The position numbers and the translations under genes were made by a program. 64,000 nt of DNA. It comes from Canna indica (lineage: Eukaryota > Streptophyta > Magnoliopsida > Zingiberales > Cannaceae). Positions 1 to 10,853 of the stretch are shown here, one piece after another; the stretch's first letter is position 1, and each line of letters begins with the position of its first letter. The notes under the pieces are model-generated. The model saw only the letters and a program-made list of their open reading frames with translations. It was not told the origin of the DNA and made no database searches. The DNA is taken from NCBI GenBank assembly GCA_034359265.1, contig CP136890.1:35320501-35384500 (forward strand), written 5' to 3'.

Positions 1-465
1 GACTCTTTCAATAAGCTTTTCTTTAAGTTGTTAATTTTTTATTGTTTCTTGTTAATTTGATAAATCAGTTTGTAAGAAGGTACGGTGAAACACTTTAGGT
101 TCACTTGTTTGTAACTTTAATGTTCCTCAGGTTTGAGGTAAAGACACTCTCAAGTGTGAGAGGTAAAGTCTTGGTAGACCCCCATTAATTAGAAGAAAAA
201 AAAATTAATTAAATGATTGTGAAATTCTTGGTGGTGAACCAAGACAGTGGAGTAGGGAAGGTTCCCGAACCACTCTAAATATCTTGTTAGTATTTTTAAT
301 TTGTGTGAATTGGATTGCTTGCTTACTTGCTTATTTGGTTGGTCATTCATCAAGCAGTGAACTCTTATTTTAGTACTTTACAAGTTTAGGGTTGAAATTT
401 AAAGTGATGATAAAATCTAGATTCATACTATTCACCTCCTTTAGTATGCCTTAACATCTTTCACA
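1..465 (+). repeat. 3' part of a copia-type LTR (fragment)
   Basis: No gene. The sequence follows the same order of short blocks seen in the 3' parts of LTRs near 23.6, 24.9, 45.0, 55.2 and 58.0 kb: an aagaag/gtaagaaggt block, a paired hairpin region (226-275), a stretch rich in 'cttgcttacttgctt', and a final 'ctattcacctcc' block. The LTR start and the internal region are missing. It joins LINE-derived sequence near 466, so the right end is approximate. Confidence 0.6.
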
Positions 466-976
466 TATCTCAAGAATAAATGATTAGTGCGACGAAGGTC
501 AAATTTTAAGCATCAAATTGGAATTGATAGTTCTCCCTTTATTTTTTTGTCTAAGAAGATAGATACTTTCATTAAGAAATGAGAAGGTTCAAAATACAAA
601 AGATGTCTTATAAGAGCATCAACATCACTTCCACAAGGAAGGAACAGAACATATGAAGTCAACCTATGAGAATATCTGCCACATGTCCAATGCCAGTTTA
701 ATCGATTCAACAACTGTGTGATCGACAGAGTTAAATATTTTTTTCGTTTCGGCTTTTCCATATCCTCCACAGCGTCCAACTGATTAGGGAATGAGAGCCC
801 GCACCCATCCTTCGGCCATTGAGGAGACGTAGTGCAAGCCGGATAAGTTTGCTGGGATACCACTCAAGATTTGCCTTGCGAATGAACAGTGAAAGAAGGT
901 ATGTAATGCAGTCTCAGGTGCAGGTAACATCGCAGACAGGATGTATTCTGGAGGGCTACTCCTCGCTTGGAGAGTT
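466..976 (-). pseudogene. LINE fragment, zf-RVT region, 3' part
   Basis: Minus-strand remnant of an L1-type LINE polyprotein. Reading leftwards from 976, one frame gives a zinc-binding reverse-transcriptase tail pattern (LHTFFHCSFARQIL) and a neighbouring frame gives LSKRGVALQNTSCLRC, so at least one frameshift is present. It is the downstream half of the fragment at 8325-8640; the copia element at 982-8319 sits between them. With one copy of the GATCC target duplication removed, the frame runs through as KDQLSKRG. The open frame at 513-863 on this strand is part of the same degraded region. Function is lost. Confidence 0.7.
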
Positions 977-981
977 GATCC
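977..981. repeat. Target site duplication GATCC, left copy
   Basis: GATCC lies directly before the TGTTAG start of the 5' LTR and again at 8320-8324 directly after the CAACA end of the 3' LTR. Five base pairs is the usual copia duplication length. Confidence 0.85.
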
Positions 982-1292
982 TGTTAGACCGTGATTTATA
1001 AATAAAAGTGATTTATAAATATATGGTCTACATCATCATTTAATGTGGATCACTTATCTTCACGTTTCTATCCTTATGTGATCCACATATTATGTAATTT
1101 TATCATTTTATCCATGTCTATCTCAAATTCGATTCAAGTCTATCCTTCCACCTTTGATGGCAAGGTGCGTATATAAATAGGTCGGGATACTCATAGGTCC
1201 TCATACTTATTCCTACATTTCTACACCATCTACTGAGGGTCCTGAATAGAGTATTTGAAGGCCTATTGAGGAAGGTTCACAGGAGCAAGAAA
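982..1292 (+). repeat. 5' LTR of copia A, truncated
   Basis: Matches 7876-8168 of the 3' LTR. It starts TGTTAG and carries a 17-bp duplication of the 'gtgatttataaat' start. A TATA-like ATATAAATAG lies at 1171-1180 (mutated to ATGTAAATAG in the 3' LTR). Homology stops at about 1292, after 'aggagcaagaaa', where an unrelated segment begins. Confidence 0.85.
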
Positions 1293-1650
1293 TTAGAGTA
1301 ACAGAGCAGGACCTAGTCCTAGGCATGGTAAGGGAGCCTATGTGAGAAAGGGCTGCTCGGGTGATGGGGTGGAGCCGCTACTAGGCTAGGCCTCACATGC
1401 CGCCGACTTGGGTGTGATTCTGGGCTATGTGTTAGACTCGAGTTGGGTCTTGACGAGGACGTCAAGACATAAGTGAGGAAGATTGTAATACCCCGGTTTA
1501 GTCCCAGATCGGGAGTATGTTGGATGTGGTATTGACTTATAAGGCTTGATGGGTGTGCTACCATCAACTTCAGCTTAAGCATTTTAATTAGGCCAATAGG
1601 TTGGTCTATGAAGTTGATGAGTCAGTTATCCCATCGAGCGAGTCGTAACA
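1293..1650 (+). mobile_element. TRIM-like LTR segment inside copia A
   Basis: Replaces the last part of the 5' LTR. 1293-1483 looks like the end of an internal region and finishes with a purine-rich tract (aagtgaggaagat). 1484-1650 is a candidate 167-bp LTR starting TGTAATACCCCGG and ending GTAACA, followed at once by a Met-tRNA-type primer site. Very short LTRs of this kind are typical of TRIM elements. It may be an insertion or a recombination product; only one LTR copy is visible, so the family call is tentative. Confidence 0.55.
1501..1544 (+). promoter_or_regulatory. USE-like element plus TATA box in the short LTR
   Basis: GTCCCAGATCG (1501-1511) matches 10 of 11 bases of the plant snRNA upstream sequence element RTCCCACATCG. 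A TATAAGG box follows at 1538-1544, leaving a 26-bp gap. In plant snRNA genes the gap between these two boxes decides polymerase choice. Promoter activity is inferred only from the motif arrangement. Confidence 0.4.
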
Positions 1651-1652
1651 AA

Positions 1653-1665
1653 TGTTATCAGAGCC
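1653..1665 (+). other. Primer binding site (tRNA-Met type), one mismatch
   Basis: TGTTATCAGAGCC, against the usual plant TGGTATCAGAGCC complementary to the 3' end of initiator Met-tRNA. It lies two bases after the 167-bp LTR-like block and marks the start of the internal region. Confidence 0.75.
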
Positions 1666-3557
1666 GTTATTCTCCGCCTTGATTGTATTGTTTCCGAGTT
1701 TTTTTTTTTTTTTTTTCCTACGTATTTCTTGGCCGTTAATGGAGCCGTGTTCTTGATCAAAACATCTTTTATCGATTTCTTCGTTGTGTTTTGCCGTTGC
1801 CGTTTCTATGTTTGCACCAACCTCCGGATCCTGGCTGGACAACAAGTGTCCTTCGACGGTGCAAGAGTCGGCGTAGCGCCTGTTAAGCGCTGTGATCGCC
1901 GACCTCTTCACCATACAGTCGTCGAGATCACTGCCTCCATGCTGTCCAATGTCGGCGAGGTCATTGCCGGCACATCGATAGGCGGCGACGATGGCGAACG
2001 GCCGACAGAAGGCCCGAAAGCTTCATATGGCAATCACAGACATTACCGCCTTGTGCCGCTCTCCTCTTCATCGCCGGCGTCCTATGATGCCAGGCGGCTG
2101 AAGAGGGTCTGTCGGCGTTCAGATCGGCGGTGGCGCTTGAAAATATCGACTGCAACATGGGTTGTAGTAGGGGCGGCAGGCAGCGGCGGCTGCTGGAATA
2201 TGTTTTTTATTTTAGGGTTTTGATATTTCATGTACGTGGGAAGAAGGAGAGGTTAGCGGATCGGGTTTTCAACCCATTAAGGATCAAACCGGGTTTTCTT
2301 TTAAAATGAGTTATCGGATCCAGTTTTCTTTAATATATTTTGTACCTGTTAACTGTTTTATTTAAGTTAATTGGATTTGCATCTTTAAACCCGGATCCAT
2401 ATACCTCTTCCACCCATCCGAATTTTAAGTCATTTGGTTTAATTAGGTTTATTTCAAATTTCGGTTCAATTGGATTTATTTTAACTCTGGTTCAATTTGG
2501 TTCAACTCAAATTAATATAGCATTGAACCGGATTCCAAAATATAGAGTTGGTCTGGTTCAAATTAATTGAACCCGGTCCAATTTCTTTTACTTGGGTTGA
2601 TTTTAATTTCTGGTTTGGTTTATTTTGGTTCATATCTGGTTTAAATAAATCTTCTGGTCTGGTTCAAATAAATTGAAATCAGATCCAATTTGATTTAATT
2701 TTTGGTTCATTTGAAATTTCTCATTGGTTTAAAGTTGGTTCAATATTGGTTGGGTCAACCTAGATCTAATTTAGGTTTCAAATTTGATTTCTTTGAAATT
2801 ACATATCTAACCCAATCTAAAATTTCATGAACTAGAAAAATTAATTGATTAAAATCAATTAGCAGTAAATCATTTTATATATTGTGTTAAATCATGTTAC
2901 AATAATATAATTATTTACTGCTCTAATTATTGCATTGATAAATTATGATCTTGCATCTACTTGTCATATAATGCTTGTTAAATAATTAACTATGTTATGT
3001 TGTAGTTAATTATAATGCATATGCCAAGTTATATCATATAATTATTTATGCAACATTATGATGTCATGTGACCCATAGAATTTGACTAATTAAGGAGTAG
3101 CCACAGCATCCTTAGTTATGTTAAATTATATATTAAGTAATTGGTCACATAATTTTAATTAATTAAAGAGCAGCCACAACATCTTTAGTTATATTAAAAT
3201 TATATAAATTGACAATTCTTAGGTCACATATAGATATATATGACATCAAATTATAATTAGCCATTTAGAGTATGATAAATCTTATCCCACAGGAATTTTT
3301 GTCAGACTTATATGGTTAATTAGTGTGAAATAATATGTTATATTTTCCTAAGTAGCCCACAGGTATTAGGAAAAAGGTATATAATTTTATTAGTTTCACA
3401 TAAAGTTTAAACATGAGTCCTAAAATAAAAACTTAGCCCACATGCAGTTTTCTATTGCATTGACCCATGTTATTTCTATTTTTCCTGTTTACATTGGTAA
3501 AACTTGAAATCTATATTTGCCTCTATTTTTCATGAACATGTATTTTTCTAAATTGCA
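1666..3557 (+). other. Untranslated leader of copia A
   Basis: 1.9 kb without a credible gene. It holds an 18-base T run (about 1699-1716), a GC-rich island (about 1790-2200) that gives chance frames on both strands, then about 600 bp (2240-2860) of degenerate 'ggttcaa/aaccgg' units, then AT-rich DNA. A matching arrangement occurs in the leader of copia B. The leader ends at a 3' splice-like 'aaattgcag' just before gag. Confidence 0.6.
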
Positions 3558-4390
3558 GCAACTCAAGCTATTAATTTTATAGACATTCCTGAATTAATTG
3601 GGGACAACTATAGAACTTGGAAAGAGAGAATTTTTCTCCATCTGGGGTGTGTGGACATTGACTACGCTATAAGAAAACCAGAACCACCTGCTCCTACAGA
3701 CGCTAGTACTCCAACTGAGGTTGCTCTAAATGAACAATGGGAGAGGTTCAATCGGCTTAGCACGATGTTCATAATTAGACCAAAATGCCTGCTAGCATTC
3801 GTAGTTTCATTGGGGAGCGCAAGAATGTAAAGGACTTGTTGAAGACCATAGACGAGCAGTTTGAGTATTCAGACAAATCCTTAGCCAACACCCTGATGAA
3901 TAAACTGTCATCAATGAGGCTCACAGGAGTAAAAGGTGTGCGCGAGCACATCATGGAAATGAGGGATATAGCGGCTCAACTCAAAAAATTAGAGGTTGAA
4001 ATGTCTGATTCCTTTATTGTGCTTTTTATTCTAAATTCTTTACCTTCGCAATATGGGGCCTTTAAAATCTCCTATAACACACATAAGGAGAATTGGTCAA
4101 TCAATGAGTTAATTGATATGTGTGTACAAGAAGAAGGAAGGCTATTTGCAGAAATGGGAGAGAATGCACATTTGGCTCTTTAAGGAAAGAGGAAAAAGAA
4201 GTTCAACAAGCATAAAGGAAAAGGCAGACCAGTCATCAAAGGTGACATCAAGAAAGAGTCCAAGTGTTACTTCTGTAATAAGAAGGGGCACGTAAAGAAG
4301 GACTGTGCCAAATACAGAATCTGGCTTGAAAAAAAAGGTATTTCAATCTCATTAGTTTGTTATGAATCTCATATGATGGGATATTTGTCG
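3558..4390 (+). pseudogene. gag: Copia A gag (capsid/nucleocapsid), broken
   Basis: Gag forms the virus-like particle and binds element RNA. The N-terminal part (3558 to about 3780) reads GDNYRTWKERIFLHLG, a UBN2-type copia gag motif. A one-base shift near 3780 moves the frame, which continues from 3785 (RSFIGERKNVKDLL) to an in-frame TAA at 4181-4183. Past that stop the same frame shows a CCHC zinc knuckle at about 4265-4306 (CYFCNKKGHVKKDC). No convincing start codon is visible; the frame opens right after a splice-like 'ttgcag'. A second shift before 4395 separates gag from pol. Confidence 0.8.
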
Positions 4391-4394
4391 AAAC

Positions 4395-7300
4395 ACATGG
4401 TGGATTGATTCCGGTTCTACAATCCACATTTCCAATACCCTGCAGGGCTTTCAAAACCACAGGAAGCCAACGGGAAGTGAGCATTGCATCTATACTGGAA
4501 ATGGAGTGCGCTCACATGTAGAGGCAGTAGGGACATGCAAATTAACTTTAAGTAGTGGTTTTGTTTTGATTTTCGAAAAGACATTTTATATTCCAATTTT
4601 TTACAAAAACTTGATATATGTTTCAAGACTGCTACCTTTTGGATATTCCTTTAATTTTTCAGATTCATCTTGTTTCTTGTTTTATAAATATGATTTTATT
4701 GGAAAAAGTATTCTGGTAGACGGTCTTTTCAAAATAGAATTGCAAAATATTTCTTATAATAAAACTTTGCATGTTCAACAAACTGCGGGTATTAAAAGAT
4801 GTGTTGTAAAAGAAAACTCCTCTAAATTATGGCACCGAAGGTTAGGTCATATATCCATTGAAAGGGTAAAAAGACTGGTAAATAAAAAGGTACTTGATAC
4901 TTTGGATTTTACAGACTTTGACACTTGTATAGACTGCATTAAAGGAAAGCAGACTAATATGTCAAAGAAAGGTGCCAAGAGAAGTTCCGACATATTGGAG
5001 ATCATACATACGGATATATGTAGTCCAGACATGGACTCGTGTGGTCAAAAATATTTCATTTCCTTCATAGATGATTACTCACGATATATGTATATCTACC
5101 TGCTTCATAACAAGCACGAAGCATTGGATGCCTTTAAAGTTTTCAAGGCAGAAGTAGAAAAACAATGCGGTAAGCAAATAAAAATCGTGAGATTAGATAG
5201 GGGAGGTGAATATTATGAAATATACACTGAGGATGGACAAGCACCTGGTCCATTTGCAAAGTTCCTTCAAGAGCATGGGATAATTGCCCAATACACCATG
5301 CCGGGATCTCCATATCAAAATGGTGTTGCAGAAAGAAGGAACCGAACATTATTGGACATGGTGCGGAGTATGCTTAGCAGCTCGAAGCTTCATAAGTACT
5401 TGTGGCCTGAAGCACTTAAGACAGCAGTGTATATATTAAACCGGGTTCCAACCAAGGCTGTTACTAAAACGCCATTCGAGTTATGGAAAGGTTGGAAACC
5501 GAGTTTGCAACATATGCGCGTATGGGGATGCCCGTCTGAAGTGAGGATTTACAATTCACAAGAGAAGAAGCTAGACCCAATGACTATAAGTGGGTATTTC
5601 GTTGGATACGCCTAAAAGTCTAAGAGATATAGATTTTACTGTCCTTCTTATAGTACTAGGTTTGTGGAATCTAGAAATGCTAAATTTCTAGAAAATGACT
5701 TGATTAGTGAGAGTGATCTTTTTCAGAAAGATCATTTGGAGGAATCCACTCCTGACTCAAGTGAAAGATTGGTTGTGATTCACAATGCATCTCTTCCAGG
5801 TGTTCAACAACCGATCATTGAGAATCCACAAATAGTCGACAACAATCAAGTAGACCTTGGTACTCAATAATTACCAGACACTGTTGAGGAACCAGTTGTA
5901 CAACAGGCTCCTCAAGAGCCTGATGATGCAACATTAAGAAGATCTACTAGGATGAGAAAGTCAGCTATTCCTACTGACTATGTAGTGTATCTGCAGGAGT
6001 CTGACTACAATATTGGGGCCGAAAATGATCCAGAAATATTTTCACAAGCTATAGATAGCGGTGAATCTAAGTTGTGGTACAATGCTATGAAGGAAGAGAT
6101 GGATTCAATGGTTTCAAATGAAGTCTGGGATCTTGTCGAATTGCCTAAAGGTTTTAAAGCCATAGGGTGTAAATGGGTCTTCAAAACCAAAAGGGATTCT
6201 CTGGGCAATATCGAAAGACATAAAGCCAGACTAGTAGCCAAAGGATTTACTCAAAATGAAGGGATCGATTACTCGGAGACCTTTTCTCCAGTATCAAAGA
6301 AAGATTCCTTCCGTATCATTATGGCATTAGTGGCCCATTTTGACTTAGAACTGCACCAAATGGATGTGAAAACGGCATTCCTCAATGGTGAGCTAGAGGA
6401 AGAGATTTATATAAAACAACCAGAAGGATTTTCCTCTAATAAAGGTGAGAATTTGGTTTGCAAGCTCAAGAAGTCCATATACGGATTGAAACAAGTCTCC
6501 CGTCAGTGGTATTTAAAGTTTCATGATGTCATTTCTTCATTTGGTTTCGTAGAGAACATCATCGATCAATGCATATATCACTTAATCAGTGGGAGAAAAA
6601 TTCGTTTCCTTATTTTATATGTAGATGACATTTTACTTGCAACCAATGATAAAGGGTTGCTATATGAGGTGAAACAATTTCTTTCTAAGAGTTTTGACAT
6701 GAAAGATATGGGTGAGGCATCTTATGTCATTGGCATCAAGATCCATAGGGATAGACCTCAAGGCATTTTAGGTCTATCACAGGAAATCTATATCAATAAA
6801 GTCTTAGAGAGATTTCGGATGAAAAATTACTCACCAAGTATAGCACCCATTGTAAAAGGTGACAGATTTAGTCTTAGCCAGTGTCCCAAAAATGATTTCG
6901 AAAGGGACCAAATGCAAAATATTCCATATGTTTCGGCCGTTGGTAGCCTCATGTACGCTCAAGTTTGTACAAGGCCCAACATAGCATTTGCTATTGGAGT
7001 ATTAGGAAGATTTCAGAGTAATCCAGGGATGGACCACTGGAAAGCTGCAAAGAAGGTGATGAGATACCTTAAAGGTACCAAGGACTACATGCTCATGTAT
7101 AAGCGGACTGCCAACTTGGAGGTTATTGGCTACTCTGACTCAGACTTTGCTGGATGTGTCGACTCTCGAAAATCGACATCAGGGTACATTTTTATGTTAG
7201 CTAGTGGAGCTGTTTCATGGAAAAGTGCCAAGCAGACATTGTTTGCTACTTCTACCACCGAGGCCGAGTTCGTATCTTGTTTTGAGGCAACATCACATGG

Positions 7301-7598
7301 TGTGTGGTTAAAGAGTTTTATTTCAGGTCTAAGAATCGTTGATTCTATTTCCAGACCTATAAAGATTTACTGTGATAATTCAGCAGCTGTTTACTTGGCT
7401 AAAAATAACAAAAGTGAAAGTCGAAGTAAACACATCGACATAAAATATTTAGACATAAAGGAACGTGTTAAAGACAATAAAGTAGTCATTGAACACATCA
7501 ACACTGAATTAATGATCGTCGATCCTTTGACAAAGGACATGCCGCCAAAGGATTTTAAGGGTCATGTAGACAGTATGAGACTTGCTTCCTTGATGTAA
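4395..7598 (+). pseudogene. pol: Copia A pol: protease, integrase, RT, RNase H
   Basis: One frame with two stops (5613-5615 and 5868-5870). In order: aspartic protease with [12 protein letters not shown] near 4398; integrase zinc finger ([10 protein letters not shown] ... CIDCIKGKQ) near 4830-4950; integrase core with [11 protein letters not shown] and NGVAERRN, keeping the D,D,E positions, although the usual RSDRGGEY reads RLDRGGEY; chromatin-binding tail [11 protein letters not shown]; reverse transcriptase from about 6100 with KARLVAKGFTQ, QMDVKTAFLNG and the catalytic YVDDILLA near 6620; RNase H with SDSDFAGC and STTEAEF near 7130-7270. Length and order fit a full copia pol. The integrase and RT blocks are well preserved, but the stops make it non-functional as written. 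Confidence 0.92.
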
Positions 7599-7864
7599 AT
7601 TGTAAAGACATTTTATGTTTTTAATTAAGACTCCTATTTTAATTTATTATTTCTCATTTTATGGTGTACACATACAGTTTGAGAATAACAATTTAGTTGA
7701 ACCTAGAATAAACATAAGATTTATTCATAAAGTTATTTTGGATTGAAATGCATTGTGATACATAGAAGATAATACTCACTTAAAGAGGACTTGTCGCTAT
7801 GATTCATGTGTTTTATTCAATCTAAAGAAGATATGGGGATTTTTTGTATGATAATATATGGACC

Positions 7865-7875
7865 AAGTGGGAGAA
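7865..7875 (+). other. Polypurine tract of copia A
   Basis: AAGTGGGAGAA lies directly before the TGTTAG start of the 3' LTR, where plus-strand DNA synthesis would be primed. 7599-7864 between pol and this tract is non-coding. Confidence 0.85.
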
Positions 7876-8319
7876 TGTTAGACGTGATTTATAAATATAT
7901 GGTCCACATCATCATTTGATGTGGACCACTTATCTTCACGTGTCTATCCTTATGCGGTCCACATATTATGTAATTTTACTATTTTACCCATATCTATCTC
8001 AAACCCGGTTCAAGCCTATCCTTACACCTTTGATGGCAAGGTGCGTATGTAAATAGGTCGGTATACTCATAGGTCCGCATACTTATTCCTATATTTCTAC
8101 ACTATCTACTGAGGGTCTTGAATAGAGTATTGGAAGGCATATTGAGGAAGGTTCACAGGAGCAAGAAAGAGTACCTGAGCAGCGCATCAATACGGTATCA
8201 ATGGCAGGAGGTTAGTCTCGATTATACGCTTCCGCAATCATACATGTCATGTTCTATAGTTGGTATAATCATGTCCTTAAAAATAGACTATGTCATGTTC
8301 TATGTATAAAGATACAACA
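7876..8319 (+). repeat. 3' LTR of copia A, 444 bp
   Basis: Runs from TGTTAG to CAACA. Its first 290 bases match the partial 5' LTR and its last 150 bases have no partner at the 5' end. The short open frame at 8118-8309 lies wholly within it and is not a gene. Confidence 0.88.
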
Positions 8320-8324
8320 GATCC
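8320..8324. repeat. Target site duplication GATCC, right copy
   Basis: Partner of the copy at 977-981; both abut LTR ends. Confidence 0.85.
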
Positions 8325-8640
8325 TTGACCGGGAGAGCATCCTTGCAAAGGTGCCATAGAAAGAATTTGAGCTTCGGAGGGCATTTCATCTTTCAGATTG
8401 ATTGCTAGTCTTGTATGTCATCACTTGCGTCCTCCCTAGTATTAAGAGCTCGAGTTAACAATTCATGATAACTAGAAGAGACAGAATAAGTTCCTGTCGT
8501 CGATGGATGCCACATTGGTTCATCACGTCCAAGGAGTAGCCATAAGCTCAATATTGCATCGGCTAGTGATGGTGGAAAGAAGTTTCGGACCGCCAGCACG
8601 TTCCACGTGGCCATAATCATATTATATCAATAATTATACA
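8325..8640 (-). pseudogene. LINE fragment, upstream part of the zf-RVT region
   Basis: Reading leftwards from 8620: LADAILSLWLLLGRDEPMWHPSTTGTYSV (given here in parts: LADAILSL, DEPMWHPSTTGTYSV, SSSYHELL), then KLKFFLWHLCKDALPVKD. These are hallmarks of the region after the reverse transcriptase in plant L1 LINEs. It continues in the fragment at 466-976 once copia A is removed. Everything upstream of about 8640 is missing. Confidence 0.75.
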
Positions 8641-10119
8641 TATACAAGGTTATCGTCTTTATTTACATATACAAGGTTACCATAATCGTAGTATATCAAT
8701 ATATAATTATACTAAATTCAATACATTATAATATTACTGAATGATTTAATGCGGTGATATATCATACATAAGATTATAGTTAATATTATATTAAAAATAT
8801 AATCCATCATGCTATCATTATTCATATATAAATTTATTAGTATTAATTTTGAATTTTAAACAATAAAAATCATAGATAAACCCATAAAATAATATTAATG
8901 ATAATTAATTAATTTTAAAATAATAAATGTCTATTAATTTTAGAAAAATAAAAATATTATTGATATATATCAACATAGCTCAAGATCAAAATAAACAAGA
9001 AAATTAAGTTATGATGAAGTTAATTTTAATAATAATAATACTATTAATATTAGAAAATTTACTTGAGGAACATATTGAGAATATAATTGTAAGTTACTAA
9101 TTAAAATTACTGAGATTGAGAATAATATTTCCAATTCATTAATTTGTATAGTGTATTAAAAGTTTTGCAACCCAATAAGGAAAGCCTATTTCATGATCGA
9201 TCATAAATATTCGAATAATTGTTCTCCAGGGATGATATATCACACAACAAATATCTGCAACTGGCCGGGGATGAAAATATTGGTCTTAATTAACATGTAA
9301 ATCAATGTCTTAGTCACCTAATGTTATTATTATTAACATCATATTCATCAGTACGTAATTAATTGGATTTAATTTCTAGAAGGGCAAGATGAATCAAATC
9401 CTAATTAATTAAGAAGAAAACTAATGGTCAAATAATCTGAATTTGATGGTGACTCCAAACTATATATTTAGATAATCCAAACAGATGGTCAAAAGGTTAG
9501 GAAGGAAAAGAGATTCCTCCAAGGGTGGGGCATTAAGAATTAGAATTAATTAATCCATGAAAAAGGAGGTCATAATAATGATGGGCTTCTCAAGAGTTGC
9601 CATCTGTGTTTACTTTTCCCTTCCTCTTAGGGAACAAAGTTGTTCTCGTTGGATTTGTTGTCTCCCCTCTTCACTGGGTACAAGAATTTAATATACATCA
9701 GCTCTTCCACGGCAAGGAAAACTGAATTTAATATATATATATATATATATATATTTCTTTTACTTGTTTTTCTTTTCATTCTCTTTTTCCACCTTGTGCT
9801 TTTATTTGGTGGCTTGATTAATCCAACTATCTCCCTATTTTACCTAAATTCATTTAATTTTTCCTCATTTATTTATAATTATCTGGATTTTTTTTTTCTC
9901 AATATTTAGTAAATAACCCCTATCACATATACAGGTAACTTAATTATTCCGTGACTAACTTCTTCTTTTTTGTTAAAAAAAACATAAATTAAATTATAAA
10001 TATCAATAACAATAATAATTAGGAAGGATATATTGAAGTTTCTCCTATATTATCTTCAAACTTAGGGTATCAATATAATTATCACAAAAAAATGAACTCT
10101 TTTTGTAGAATAATATCAG
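8641..10119. other. AT-rich intergenic stretch
   Basis: No gene seen. It includes two near copies of 'acatatacaaggtta' (about 8637-8680), a TA microsatellite at about 9730-9754 and T-rich DNA around 9860-9900. The open frame at 9640-9909 is low-complexity and crosses the microsatellite. Confidence 0.6.
9730..9754. repeat. TA dinucleotide microsatellite
   Basis: About 12 TA units in a row. Confidence 0.95.
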
Positions 10120-10137
10120 AGAGAAGCTACCTAATAT
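10120..10137. repeat. LINE target site duplication, left copy
   Basis: AGAGAAGCTACCTAATAT, repeated exactly at 10836-10853 around the LINE insert. Long duplications of variable length are typical of target-primed LINE insertion. Confidence 0.9.
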
Positions 10138-10835
10138 CTTGATGATTTATCTGATTTTTTTAGGAATGAGAGATTGCACCAGGCGCGACAGCTTTCCCCT
10201 GAATGCTTAATGAGATAGATTCTTGCATTTCTAAAGGCTATGGAACATACCCAAAAACCCGAGGAGAACTCTAAGCATAAGTCTCCTATACTTTGTAATT
10301 GGTCTACTCCCCCTCCTAACATTATTAAAATTAATTGTGATGCTTCGATTGAAGGTAGTAAAGCTGGTATTAGTTTTGTAATTAGAAATCATATGAAGAT
10401 TTATTTATTTACTGCTTGCAAATTCTTTAATAACAAATATACTATTCTTCATGTTGAAGCCTTAGTTGTGAAGGAGGCTCTCCTATTTGTTTTACGGATG
10501 AACTGTGAAACCGTTATCATTAAATTAGACTCCAAAATTCTAATGGAAGGTTTGGCTAAAGGAATCTGCCCGGATTGAAGAATTCATGCCATAGTTCACG
10601 ATATTTTTGACTTAGTGTCTTTTTGTAACTGTGTATAATTTAAATTTACTTTTCGTGAATATAACAAAGCAACTCATTGGGCTACAAACTATGCTAGGCA
10701 TTGTACTTCCTCTCCGGTCTGGTCTCTTATTTGACCACCTGAATTGGACAAATTTTTGTAAGGGACCATGATGACCCTAGTTATCTTAGATTAATATAAG
10801 TTCTTCTTTTTTTTTTCAAAAAAAGAAAGAAAGAA
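10138..10835 (+). mobile_element. 5'-truncated LINE insertion, 698 bp
   Basis: The insert lies between exact 18-bp duplications and carries only the C-terminal RNase H part of a LINE and a 3' end finishing in an A-rich tail (tttcaaaaaaagaaagaaaga, about 10815-10835). This is the expected product of aborted reverse transcription. Confidence 0.9.
10240..10730 (+). pseudogene. LINE RNase H domain (RVT_3 type), broken
   Basis: The open part (10240-10578) reads NIIKINCDASIEGSKAG then HVEALVVKEALLF and KLDSKILMEGL, matching the plant RNase H-like domain that follows the reverse transcriptase in many L1 LINEs; it would degrade RNA in RNA:DNA hybrids. After a TGA at 10576-10578 the similarity goes on (VHDIFDLVSF, FREYNKATHWATNYARH) to about 10700. 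The ATG at 10240 is internal to a longer lost frame, so it is not a true start. Confidence 0.8.
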
Positions 10836-10853
10836 AGAGAAGCTACCTAATAT
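10836..10853. repeat. LINE target site duplication, right copy
   Basis: Exact partner of 10120-10137. Confidence 0.9.

Larger units (their letters stand above)
982..8319 (+). mobile_element. Ty1/copia retrotransposon A, inserted in a LINE
   Basis: The 7.3-kb element has a 5' LTR (partial, 982-1292), a foreign TRIM-like segment (1293-1650), a primer binding site, a long leader, gag, pol, a polypurine tract and a complete 3' LTR (7876-8319). It is flanked by GATCC on both sides. Pol order is protease, integrase, reverse transcriptase, RNase H, which is diagnostic of copia. Over the shared part the two LTRs differ at roughly 24 of 300 positions by eye, and the coding region has frameshifts and stops, so this is an old, inactive copy. 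Confidence 0.92.

Noticed and set aside
1729..2223. 164-codon open frame in the copia A leader
   Set aside because: No family signature; frames of similar size lie on the other strand, and the CpG-rich composition explains the lack of stops.
9640..9909. Hydrophobic frame suggesting a membrane protein
   Set aside because: It is the translation of a TA microsatellite and T-rich DNA.
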